A stretch of DNA of 64,000 bases from Alphaproteobacteria bacterium. GTDB lineage: Bacteria > Pseudomonadota > Alphaproteobacteria > Sphingomonadales > Kordiimonadaceae. The stretch is from assembly GCA_006226495.1 (NCBI GenBank), contig SBGU01000007.1, forward strand, positions 1 through 64,000, given 5' to 3'. This document shows, in pieces, positions 17,019-23,826 of this stretch (within the stretch, counting starts at the first letter, position 1; every line of letters starts with the position of its first letter). The notes under the pieces are model-generated. The model was not told the DNA's origin and ran no database searches. It saw nothing but the letters and a program-made list of their open reading frames with translations. The position numbers and the translations under genes are program-made.

Positions 17019-18413
17019 ATGCCCGAGCACTACCGACCCTTCACATCCAGCCTCAGATCCCGGCTGCTGATTCTCACCTTCCTTTTCATGATGGTGATGT
17101 CGGTGTTTGTGTATGTGCCCTCGATCGCCACCTACCGGCAGGACTTTCTTGAAAAGCGCATGGAAAACGCCCAGATCGCGGCGCTGGCGCTTGAGGAAGC
17201 GCCCAATAACGCCGTCAGCCCCGCGCTCGAGCGCGAGCTTCTGAACACCGCCGGCGTGATCGCTGTCATCATGCGGCGCGAAGACAAAAGCCTGTTCCTC
17301 GGATTCGATGTCATGCCCGAGGAGGTGGATGCCACCTTCGATATGCGCAATGCCTCGCTTGGCACCCTGATCATGGATGCGTTCGAGGCCATGGAAATGC
17401 GTGGCAAGCGCGTGATCCGGGTTGTCGGCATGCCCATGGTGCAGGGCACCCGCTGGCTTGAGGTCACGATCGACGAGACCGAGCTTTATGACGCGCTCGC
17501 CAACTATTCCAACAATGTGCTGGCGCTGTCGATCATCATTTCGCTCTTCACCGGTATTCTGGTCTATCTGGCGCTGCACTGGCTGATGGTCAGGCCCATG
17601 CGCCGCGTGAAGGACAGTATCGTCGCCTTCCGCCGCCAGCCGGAAGCGGTGCGCAAGGGCGCGCGCAAAAGCCTGCGCAAGGATGAAATCGGCCTGGTGG
17701 AACGCGAACTCGCCCGCATGCAGGACGAGGTGCGCCAAAGTCTCAACCAGAAAAACCATCTGGCCGCGCTTGGCGAAGCGGTGGCCAAGATCAACCACGA
17801 CCTCAGGAACATCCTGTCGACCGCGCAACTGGCGTCAGATGCCCTGCAACAGGTCGATCATCCGGGTGTGCAGAAGGTGTCGCGCCGGCTGATGACTGCG
17901 GTCAGCCGCGCGGTGGCGCTGTGCGAAAGCACGATTCGCCATGGTAAGGCCGGCGAACCGGAACCCGAAAAAAGCTGGGCCGAACTGAAGCCGATTGTCG
18001 ACGATGTGGCGCTGCTGCTTGGCCTCAATGAGGAAGAACATTTCAATTTTGAGGTCGATATCCCGGACGGCATGACCGTGCTTGCGGACCCCGAACAATT
18101 GCACCGGGTGCTGCTGAACCTGTGCCGCAATGCCCGTGAAGTGCAGGCTGGCGACGGTTATATCGGCATCAAGGCGGTCACCGATCCTGACAAGACCACC
18201 CATATCACGGTGGCTGACAAAGGGCCCGGCATTCCGGACCATGTGCTCCCGAGCCTGTTCAAGGCCTTCAATTCGGCCCGTGCGGGTGGTACCGGCCTTG
18301 GCCTTGCCACGGCGCGGGATATCGTGCTGGCCCATGGCGGCCAGATCAGCCTCGTTGAAACCGGACCCGAAGGCACCAGCTTCATGGTTTGCCTGCCGGG
18401 CGAGGAAGACTGA
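17019..18413 (+). CDS. Membrane sensor histidine kinase
   Basis: A 464-residue kinase with a helix at about 15-36, a periplasmic sensor region (about 40-165), a second helix (about 170-195) and a HAMP-like linker. The phosphoacceptor is H260 in KINHDLRN. The ATPase domain shows the N box LCRNARE, G1 DKGPGIP and G2 GGTGLGLA. No response regulator is adjacent, so its partner is unknown. The chosen ATG 17019 begins just before the first helix; ATG 16947 is possible and neither has a strong ribosome site. The stop TGA overlaps the ATG of the peptidase gene. Confidence 0.88.
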   Translation: MPEHYRPFTSSLRSRLLILTFLFMMVMSVFVYVPSIATYRQDFLEKRMENAQIAALALEEAPNNAVSPALERELLNTAGVIAVIMRREDKSLFLGFDVMPEEVDATFDMRNASLGTLIMDAFEAMEMRGKRVIRVVGMPMVQGTRWLEVTIDETELYDALANYSNNVLALSIIISLFTGILVYLALHWLMVRPMRRVKDSIVAFRRQPEAVRKGARKSLRKDEIGLVERELARMQDEVRQSLNQKNHLAALGEAVAKINHDLRNILSTAQLASDALQQVDHPGVQKVSRRLMTAVSRAVALCESTIRHGKAGEPEPEKSWAELKPIVDDVALLLGLNEEEHFNFEVDIPDGMTVLADPEQLHRVLLNLCRNAREVQAGDGYIGIKAVTDPDKTTHITVADKGPGIPDHVLPSLFKAFNSARAGGTGLGLATARDIVLAHGGQISLVETGPEGTSFMVCLPGEED

Positions 18414-19312
18414 TGGCCACTGTCAGCGCCAAACCGGGCGCCACCGATTCGTTCCTTGATATCGCCGGCATCCGAGTCGGGCAGGCGCATGATGCGAACG
18501 TGCGCACAGGTGTTACGGTCGTCGTACCGGATTCTCCTGTGGCCATGGGGGTTGACGTGCGGGGCGGTGGGCCCGGCACGCGCGACACCGACGCGCTGGA
18601 CCCGACCTGCCTTGTCGACAAGCTGCATGGCCTTGTGCTGTCGGGCGGTTCGGTCTTTGGTCTTGCGGCCGCAGACGGAGTTGTGGCTGCCATGTCGGCA
18701 CGGGGAATCGGCATGCCGCTGGGGCCGTGCACTGTGCCTGTGGTGCCGTCTGCCATCCTGTTTGACCTGATGAATGGCGGCGACAAGGACTGGGGCACCG
18801 AACCGCCCTATCGCCGCCTTGGCATTGAAGCGTTCGAAAACCTGGCGACACCCATTGCCGAGGGTGCTGCGGGCGCCGGCTATGGCGCACGGGCCGGTGG
18901 CCGCGCTGGCGGCATTGGCACGGCGAGCCTGGTCACGGATGACGGCCTGGCGGTTGCAGCCTTGGTGGCCGTGAACTGTTTCGGTGTCGTAATGGATGGC
19001 AAGCCCACACACGGTGTTGTTGAATTACCCAAGGTTGGCCTTGTGGGCGCCAACACGACCATCGGTGCGGTTGCCACGAACCTTGACCTTGATAAAGCCG
19101 GTTGCCGCCGCCTCGCCATCATGGCGCAGGACGGTTATGCCCGCGCGATCCGGCCGATCCATACACCGTTTGATGGCGATACAGTCTTTGCCATGGCGAC
19201 AGGAACACGTCCGCTCGACGGCCCGTTGGCGCCGGTGATGGCAGTTCTGGGCACGCTTGCAGCAGACTGTGTGGTGCGTGCGATCGAAAAGGCGCTGAAG
19301 GCTTCAGGCTAG
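18413..19312 (+). CDS. P1 family (DmpA-like, S58) aminopeptidase
   Basis: This 299-residue protein belongs to the self-cleaving N-terminal nucleophile family of DmpA and BapA, which remove N-terminal residues or beta-amino acids from peptides. It shows GVTVVVP, GGGPGTRDTDAL, LSGGSVFGL, and the cleavage region VGANTTIGAVATN (about 206-218), where a Thr would become the new N-terminal nucleophile. No signal peptide is visible. The ATG shares its A with the stop of the kinase gene (TGATG), so the two are cotranslated; a functional link is not known. Confidence 0.86.
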   Translation: MATVSAKPGATDSFLDIAGIRVGQAHDANVRTGVTVVVPDSPVAMGVDVRGGGPGTRDTDALDPTCLVDKLHGLVLSGGSVFGLAAADGVVAAMSARGIGMPLGPCTVPVVPSAILFDLMNGGDKDWGTEPPYRRLGIEAFENLATPIAEGAAGAGYGARAGGRAGGIGTASLVTDDGLAVAALVAVNCFGVVMDGKPTHGVVELPKVGLVGANTTIGAVATNLDLDKAGCRRLAIMAQDGYARAIRPIHTPFDGDTVFAMATGTRPLDGPLAPVMAVLGTLAADCVVRAIEKALKASG

Positions 19313-19333
19313 GCGCTGGGCGCCCGCCCGGGC

Positions 19334-19888
19334 TCAGGGCTTCAGGCTGGCCAGCCGCTGGCGTTCGCCAACCACGAAATTTTCCATGATTCCCGCTTCG
19401 GTGCCGGCGGCTTTAGCCACGGACGCAATGTCGGGCAGGTCCGATTCGGTCAGCATGTCCAAACGGCTTGCGGTCTGGCTCAGGCGCGTGAGCGCAGCCT
19501 GGGCATCATACCAGGCATCCAGCCGGTCATCGCCTGCCAGGGGGCCGATCTTGGCCACAGCTTCGCGGTAGGCCAGGGTGTCGGCGCGCAAGTCTTCCTT
19601 GATACCGGTCAGCATGGTTTCGGCCTCCAGGGCCGATTTGGGCAGGCGTTCTTCAACCACATGACCTGGCTTTGCCGGCACCGCCAGCATCATGGCCGTC
19701 TGGGGTTCGGTCACGTGCGTGACCTCCGGTTTCTCGCGCGGCAGGGGTGCTTCCGCCACCCGTTCGCGGGCCGATGCATCCGGCAGCGGTTCAGCAAGGG
19801 TCGGCCAATCGCTATCCTTGCCCGCGCAGGCCGCCAAAAGGCCGCAAAAAGCCAAAACCGACAGTTTTTTCGTACCGCTGGAAACCAT
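19334..19888 (-). CDS. Putative lipoprotein
   Basis: A 184-residue protein with a lipoprotein signal peptide (KKLSVLAFCGLLAAC, Cys at about 21) and a Pro/Glu-rich linker followed by a helical domain (about 80-184). I do not recognise the mature domain. The ATG at 19888 fits the signal; the 50-codon upstream extension does not. It faces the peptidase gene, 21 bases from its end. Confidence 0.72.
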   Translation of the reverse strand: MVSSGTKKLSVLAFCGLLAACAGKDSDWPTLAEPLPDASARERVAEAPLPREKPEVTHVTEPQTAMMLAVPAKPGHVVEERLPKSALEAETMLTGIKEDLRADTLAYREAVAKIGPLAGDDRLDAWYDAQAALTRLSQTASRLDMLTESDLPDIASVAKAAGTEAGIMENFVVGERQRLASLKP

Positions 19889-20047
19889 AAATCGCCTGAG
19901 TTCTCTTGTGTTTCTGGCCTGCACGCTACTGAGCATTTGTGGCAGAAACAAGAAAAAGCGATTTCCCTCTTGCAATATAAAAGCAATCTGATTAGGTTCC
20001 GCCGCACACCGCAGCCGGAAGGCAGTCGCGGTGCCCATTCGGGCGAT

Positions 20048-20124
20048 GCGCCGGTAGCTCAGCTGGATAGAGCATCAGACTACGAATCTGGGGGTCGGGG
20101 GTTCGAATCCTCCCCGGCGCGCCA
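20048..20124 (+). tRNA. tRNA-Arg (anticodon ACG)
   Basis: A 77-base tRNA reads GCGCCGG / GCTC...GAGC / TCAGA-CTACGAA-TCTGG / TTCGAAT / CCGGCGC-GCCA. The acceptor stem pairs fully, the anticodon loop CTACGAA gives ACG (read as ICG for Arg CGN codons), and CCA is encoded. It is followed by a terminator. Confidence 0.97.
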
Positions 20125-20136
20125 CTCGCCTGAAGC

Positions 20137-20165
20137 AAAACCCGTCCTTGTGGCGGGTTTTTTGC
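20137..20165 (+). terminator. Rho-independent terminator after tRNA-Arg
   Basis: Stem AAAACCCG (20137-20144) pairs with CGGGTTTT (20154-20161), and six T follow the GGG before a second T-rich patch. It ends the tRNA transcript. Confidence 0.75.
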
Positions 20166-20244
20166 TTTTGGGCTTTCGGGTTTGTTGATTCTTGCCCCGC
20201 CGCTTCCCATCTCAGCTACTGGACCGGGACACGCGGGGGAAACC

Positions 20245-20580
20245 ATGCCACTCCATGATGAATTCAGCGAATTCCTGCTCGACCAGCTCGAACCGTTCGG
20301 CGAGGTCAGCCTGCACCGGTTTTTTGGTGGCCGCTCGCTCAAGCACGACGGGCTGCAGTTCGCCATGATCATCAAGGACACCCTGTATTTCTGTGTCGAC
20401 GACCAGACCCGACCCGAGTTCGAGGCCCGGGGCATGCCGCATTTCAGTTATGAAAAAGGCGGCAAGACCATCCCTGTGCGCAAATATCACGAAGTGCCGG
20501 CAGATGTGCTGGACGATGGCGATGAACTGGTCGCCTGGGCACGGGCGGCCTATGGTGCGGCGGTCAGGGCCGCGAAATAG
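20245..20580 (+). CDS. TfoX N-terminal domain protein
   Basis: A 111-residue protein with the TfoX_N fold. The pattern FLLDQLEPFGEVSLHRFFGGRSLKHDGLQFAMI and LYFCVDD matches the family. In gammaproteobacteria the full TfoX regulates competence, but stand-alone TfoX_N proteins in alphaproteobacteria have no assigned role. The ATG at 20245 follows GGGGGAAACC. It is convergent with the GNAT gene, three bases away. Confidence 0.82.
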   Translation: MPLHDEFSEFLLDQLEPFGEVSLHRFFGGRSLKHDGLQFAMIIKDTLYFCVDDQTRPEFEARGMPHFSYEKGGKTIPVRKYHEVPADVLDDGDELVAWARAAYGAAVRAAK

Positions 20581-20583
20581 CCA

Positions 20584-21177
20584 TCAGCGCGCCGGGCGCC
20601 ACATGCGCCACATGACCGGGCAGCCGGGTGCGGGTACCACTTCGTCCATGATTTCGAACCCGTGCGACCGGTAGAAGCCGATATTGCCGGCCTTTGAATT
20701 TTCAAGATAGGCGGGCATGTGCGCCGTGTCGGCGCGGTCCAGCGCCTCCTTCATCAGCCTGCCACCGATTCCCCTGCCTTGCAGTGCAGGCGAAACACCG
20801 ATCGCGAACAGGTAATAATGTGGTTCAGCGGGCCGGTTTTTGGCCATGAAGGCATCGATAGCCAGCGAGTTTTTCACCGCGCGCAGGCCACCATGCCACA
20901 CAATGGCCCGCGCCATCGCCAGATTGCCGCCAATGCCGTAGGTCTTTTGGGCGCCCGGCGGCAACCACATGGTACCGGCCAATCCATCGTCGGTCACATG
21001 CCCAAAACCTTTCGGGATATAGAGATATCTGGCCATGGCGGTGAACACCGGCGCCATGGCGCCCGTGCCGTTGAAGGCCCACAGATTGACCGGGTCGTCT
21101 GCAAACGCTTCCGCGATGATGTGGCCAATGAGCGTGGCATCACCATCCTGAAGTGGTCTGATCGCGCCCGTCTGCAT
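20584..21177 (-). CDS. GNAT family N-acetyltransferase
   Basis: A 197-residue acetyltransferase that uses acetyl-CoA. The GNAT core shows AIGVSPALQGRGIGGRLM (about 125-142), with the Q/RxxGxG/A pyrophosphate loop, and ENSKAGNIGFYRSHGF. The substrate is unknown. A perfect 31-base palindrome sits immediately upstream of the start, suggesting the gene is controlled by a DNA-binding repressor. Confidence 0.83.
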   Translation of the reverse strand: MQTGAIRPLQDGDATLIGHIIAEAFADDPVNLWAFNGTGAMAPVFTAMARYLYIPKGFGHVTDDGLAGTMWLPPGAQKTYGIGGNLAMARAIVWHGGLRAVKNSLAIDAFMAKNRPAEPHYYLFAIGVSPALQGRGIGGRLMKEALDRADTAHMPAYLENSKAGNIGFYRSHGFEIMDEVVPAPGCPVMWRMWRPAR

Positions 21178-21186
21178 GCCCTTGCC

Positions 21187-21217
21187 CCCATAAAGTGAAT
21201 ATGTTTCACTTTATGGG
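21187..21217. promoter_or_regulatory. Perfect palindrome upstream of the GNAT gene
   Basis: CCCATAAAGTGAA (21187-21199) and TTCACTTTATGGG (21205-21217) are perfect 13-bp complements around TATGT. The site begins nine bases from the ATG at 21177. It could be an operator or a hairpin that blocks translation. No matching regulator is adjacent. Confidence 0.6.
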
Positions 21218-21270
21218 TATCTCTGTCCGGAAGGCAACAGCCGATCTGCGCCAGGGTGCGTAATCGGGCC

Positions 21271-22134
21271 TCAGTCCAGCTTTTCATGCAGGAAGGCCAT
21301 GCTACGCCCCCAGGCAAGGTCGGCGGCGGTTTTGTCATAGCGCGCGGCATTGGTGTCGTTGTTGAAGGCATGGTTCACGCCGTCATAGACGAAGGCCTGA
21401 TAGTCCACATGCGCGGCATCCAGCGCCGCCTTGTAGGCGTCGATCCCGGCATTGATGCGTTCATCGATCCCGGCATAATGCAGCATCAGTGCGGCCTTGA
21501 TCTGGCGTGCGGCGTCTGCATCCACCTGCCGGCCATAATAGGCGACACCAGCCTTCAGGGCGGGCGAAGCGGCCGCCAGCGAATTGACCATGCCGCCGCC
21601 CCAGCAGAAGCCGATGGCGCCCACCTTGCCGTTGCCCTGCTTGGTCTGGCTTAGGTAAGCGGTGAGGGCGGCAAGGCTGGCCACCACCTGGCCGGCATCC
21701 AGTTCGTAGATCATGCTGCGGGCTTGATCTGCATCGTCCGGTGTGCCGCCCATCGGGCTCAGCATATCCACGGCGACGGCACGAAAGCCTTCAAGCGCAA
21801 TCCGGCGCGCGACGTCGCGGATATGCGGGTTCTGGCCTCGGTTTTCATGGATCACGATCACCGTGCCCTTGCTGGTGCCGCCGACGCCGGGTGCGTCGAC
21901 GCTATAGACCCCAAGGGGCCCGGTGGGCAGTTCGATGGTCTGGTCGCCGGCTTCGAGGCGCGTATCATCCGGCGCGATGAGGTCGGCCAGCGCGTAATTG
22001 TTTTCGAGGATAGGCAAAACGGCTGCCGCCGCGGCAGTGCCGCCCGCCAATAGCGCAAGCTTTTTCAGGAAGTCCCGGCGCGGCATGGTGCCGTGGGTAT
22101 AGCGGTCATACAGATTGATCAGGTCCTGGCGCAT
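21271..22134 (-). CDS. Dienelactone hydrolase family protein with Tat signal
   Basis: An alpha/beta hydrolase of 287 residues. A twin-arginine signal (RRDFLKK, about 19-25) precedes the mature protein, and the DLH triad shows as the nucleophile Cys in GFCWGG and the His in NHAF; the Asp is likely in the HYAGIDERI stretch. Related carboxymethylenebutenolidases open lactone rings, but exported relatives have unknown substrates. The start at 22134 has GGAGGAAAC seven bases upstream. Confidence 0.87.
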   Translation of the reverse strand: MRQDLINLYDRYTHGTMPRRDFLKKLALLAGGTAAAAAVLPILENNYALADLIAPDDTRLEAGDQTIELPTGPLGVYSVDAPGVGGTSKGTVIVIHENRGQNPHIRDVARRIALEGFRAVAVDMLSPMGGTPDDADQARSMIYELDAGQVVASLAALTAYLSQTKQGNGKVGAIGFCWGGGMVNSLAAASPALKAGVAYYGRQVDADAARQIKAALMLHYAGIDERINAGIDAYKAALDAAHVDYQAFVYDGVNHAFNNDTNAARYDKTAADLAWGRSMAFLHEKLD

Positions 22135-22206
22135 GTGTTTCCTCCCCATGAAATGACAGGCAGGATAACACGCTGGTAGGGCCGGGCGAACCCAAAGCGG
22201 CAGGAC

Positions 22207-22434
22207 CTAGTCCCTGCCGCGGTGGATTTCTTCCATCATCTTGCGGGTATTGCGGTCACGCACCACCATGATGGCATGCACGGCCAGGATCAGCCACAGC
22301 AGGAAACCAGCGCCCAAAAAGGCGAACAGGAACCATGAAAGAATCCAGAAGATACCGCTGATGATGCACTGGAACGGCTTCCCGGCCAGCAACAGGGCCA
22401 GCGGTGGAATGAAAAAGGCAACCAGATAAAGCAT
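22207..22434 (-). CDS. YqaE/Pmp3 family membrane protein
   Basis: A 75-residue protein with two hydrophobic segments (about 3-20 and 29-56) and the pattern LVAFFIPPLALLL. Members are small stress-related membrane proteins that may affect membrane potential. The C-terminus after the second helix is longer and basic (RDRNTRKMMEEIHRGRD). It follows the DUF3126 gene on the same strand after 26 bases. Confidence 0.85.
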   Translation of the reverse strand: MLYLVAFFIPPLALLLAGKPFQCIISGIFWILSWFLFAFLGAGFLLWLILAVHAIMVVRDRNTRKMMEEIHRGRD

Positions 22435-22460
22435 CGATAGTCCCCCACATTGTGCCGGCG

Positions 22461-22676
22461 TCAGGCGTCCGGCAGGTCTTCTTCGATAACGCACATATGG
22501 AACTGGAAGGACACTTCGCCTTCGTCCTCGTCCCTGTAGGCAATGCCGATGAATTCGTCCGCCAGCATGACCTCGACGGAATCGGTGGCATTCGGGCGAC
22601 GAACCAGCTTGATTTCCTTGTTGTTGAAGGTGCGCTGCAGGTAGGTTTGCAGGCGTTTGATTTCGGTTGGGGTCAC
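22461..22676 (-). CDS. DUF3126 family protein
   Basis: A 71-residue protein conserved in alphaproteobacteria (VTPTEIKRLQTYLQRTF, EFIGIAYRDEDEGEVSFQFHM). It has a small alpha/beta layout and no known role. The start is GTG at 22676, seven bases after AGGAG. It is often adjacent to other small genes in alphaproteobacterial genomes and here heads the pair with yqaE. Confidence 0.85.
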   Translation of the reverse strand: MTPTEIKRLQTYLQRTFNNKEIKLVRRPNATDSVEVMLADEFIGIAYRDEDEGEVSFQFHMCVIEEDLPDA

Positions 22677-22859
22677 CCTCTTGCTCCTTGGTATCGACAG
22701 TTCGTTGCCATGGTTTATCGAAGCACGGCGGTCCGATGCAAGTAAAACCGGGACATGAAGGTTATTGTGAAGAAATTCCTGTAGCATGACACTTGCCCGT
22801 GGCGTCAAATAGGTTAACGTACACGGAAACCTTTTGAAGCGAAAAACGGCGAGGCCGGC

Positions 22860-23273
22860 ATGAGCGACGATACCGACAGCGACTTTTCCTACGCGGATGA
22901 CGAAGAACTGGTCGGCCAGTTCCTGAGCTGGACCGAAGGCGCCCTCAAGGAACTGCGCGAGATTGTCGACACACTGGGTGATGATGCGCCAAAAGCCGGG
23001 CCCGCAGCCGAGCGAATCTATGACCTCAGCCACAATATCAAGGGCATGGGTGCCAGCTTCAACTACAGCCTCATGACCTCTGCAGGCACGTCCCTGTGTG
23101 CCTATATCAAGGGCTTGCCCGACGGCGCCAGCCTCAGCAAACGGGTCGTGGATGCCCATGTCCGCGTCTATGAAGTGGTGCTCGAACACCGTATCCGCGG
23201 CGATGGCGGCGAACGCGGCCAGGCTCTGGTCACGCGCCTTGGTGCCATTATCGCCGAAGAACAGGGTATCTGA
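22860..23273 (+). CDS. Hpt domain protein
   Basis: A 137-residue helical protein with an Hpt-like motif, IYDLSHNIKGMGASFNY (about 53-69), where the His (about 58) precedes KGMGA. The pattern SHNIKGxG resembles Hpt proteins linked to chemotaxis-like and stress relays. The N-terminus is acidic and likely disordered. No kinase gene adjoins. The stop codon directly abuts the LexA box of mmcB. Confidence 0.72.
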   Translation: MSDDTDSDFSYADDEELVGQFLSWTEGALKELREIVDTLGDDAPKAGPAAERIYDLSHNIKGMGASFNYSLMTSAGTSLCAYIKGLPDGASLSKRVVDAHVRVYEVVLEHRIRGDGGERGQALVTRLGAIIAEEQGI

Positions 23274-23274
23274 C

Positions 23275-23289
23275 GTTCCCTTTTTGTTC
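23275..23289 (+). promoter_or_regulatory. LexA box (GTTC-N7-GTTC) of mmcB
   Basis: GTTC at 23275-23278, seven bases, then GTTC at 23286-23289 matches the alphaproteobacterial SOS box exactly. It lies 72 bases before the mmcB ATG and just after the Hpt stop codon. Confidence 0.75.
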
Positions 23290-23361
23290 TTTTTTCTTGA
23301 CCATCTTCCGGCCTGATTCCATCCTGTCGCCCTCCTTGAGGCATGCGGATGGCATAAGGTC

Positions 23362-23826
23362 ATGACACAAACCGAACAGATTACCCGGGGCGCCATGCGC
23401 CTTCTCATGGACCTCGGGTTTGCGCCACTGACGGAAATACCCTTCACCAATGGCCGGCGGGCCGACATTGTCGGTGTCGGCAAGGCCGGTGAACTGGTGG
23501 TTGTGGAAGTGAAATCCTGCCTGGCCGACTTTCGCTCGGACAGCAAATGGCCGGAATATCTGGACTATGGCGACCGCTTCTACTTTGCGGTCGATGCCGA
23601 TTTCCCGCGTGCCGTGCTGGAAGAGGAAACCAGCCTGCCGGGATGCACCGGTATCATCATTGCCGACCAGTATGGCGGTGACATCGTGCGCGAGGCCGCG
23701 CCGCGTTCGGTGAATGCCGCCCGGCGGCGCAAACTCACGCTCAGTATCGCGCGGCTCGGCGCCTACAGGCTGTGCCAGGGGCTCACAGACACTCGTCAGC
23801 CTTCTTCGCTGATGCGCAGGCCATAA
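23362..23826 (+). CDS. mmcB: MmcB family DNA repair protein
   Basis: A 154-residue protein with a PD-(D/E)XK nuclease-like core (RRADIVGV, VVVEVKSCLADFRSD, YAVD-type strand). In Caulobacter, mmcB is a LexA-controlled SOS gene that protects against mitomycin C damage. Here the exact LexA box upstream supports the same control. The catalytic residues D, E and K are present in the expected order. It overlaps the convergent HD-GYP gene by 31 bases. Activity itself is not shown by sequence. Confidence 0.88.
   Translation: MTQTEQITRGAMRLLMDLGFAPLTEIPFTNGRRADIVGVGKAGELVVVEVKSCLADFRSDSKWPEYLDYGDRFYFAVDADFPRAVLEEETSLPGCTGIIIADQYGGDIVREAAPRSVNAARRRKLTLSIARLGAYRLCQGLTDTRQPSSLMRRP

Noticed and set aside
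22461-23546. A 361-codon minus-strand frame covering DUF3126 and beyond
   Set aside because: Only the last 71 codons have family identity. The rest runs antisense to the Hpt and mmcB genes, and the GTG at 22676 has its own ribosome site.
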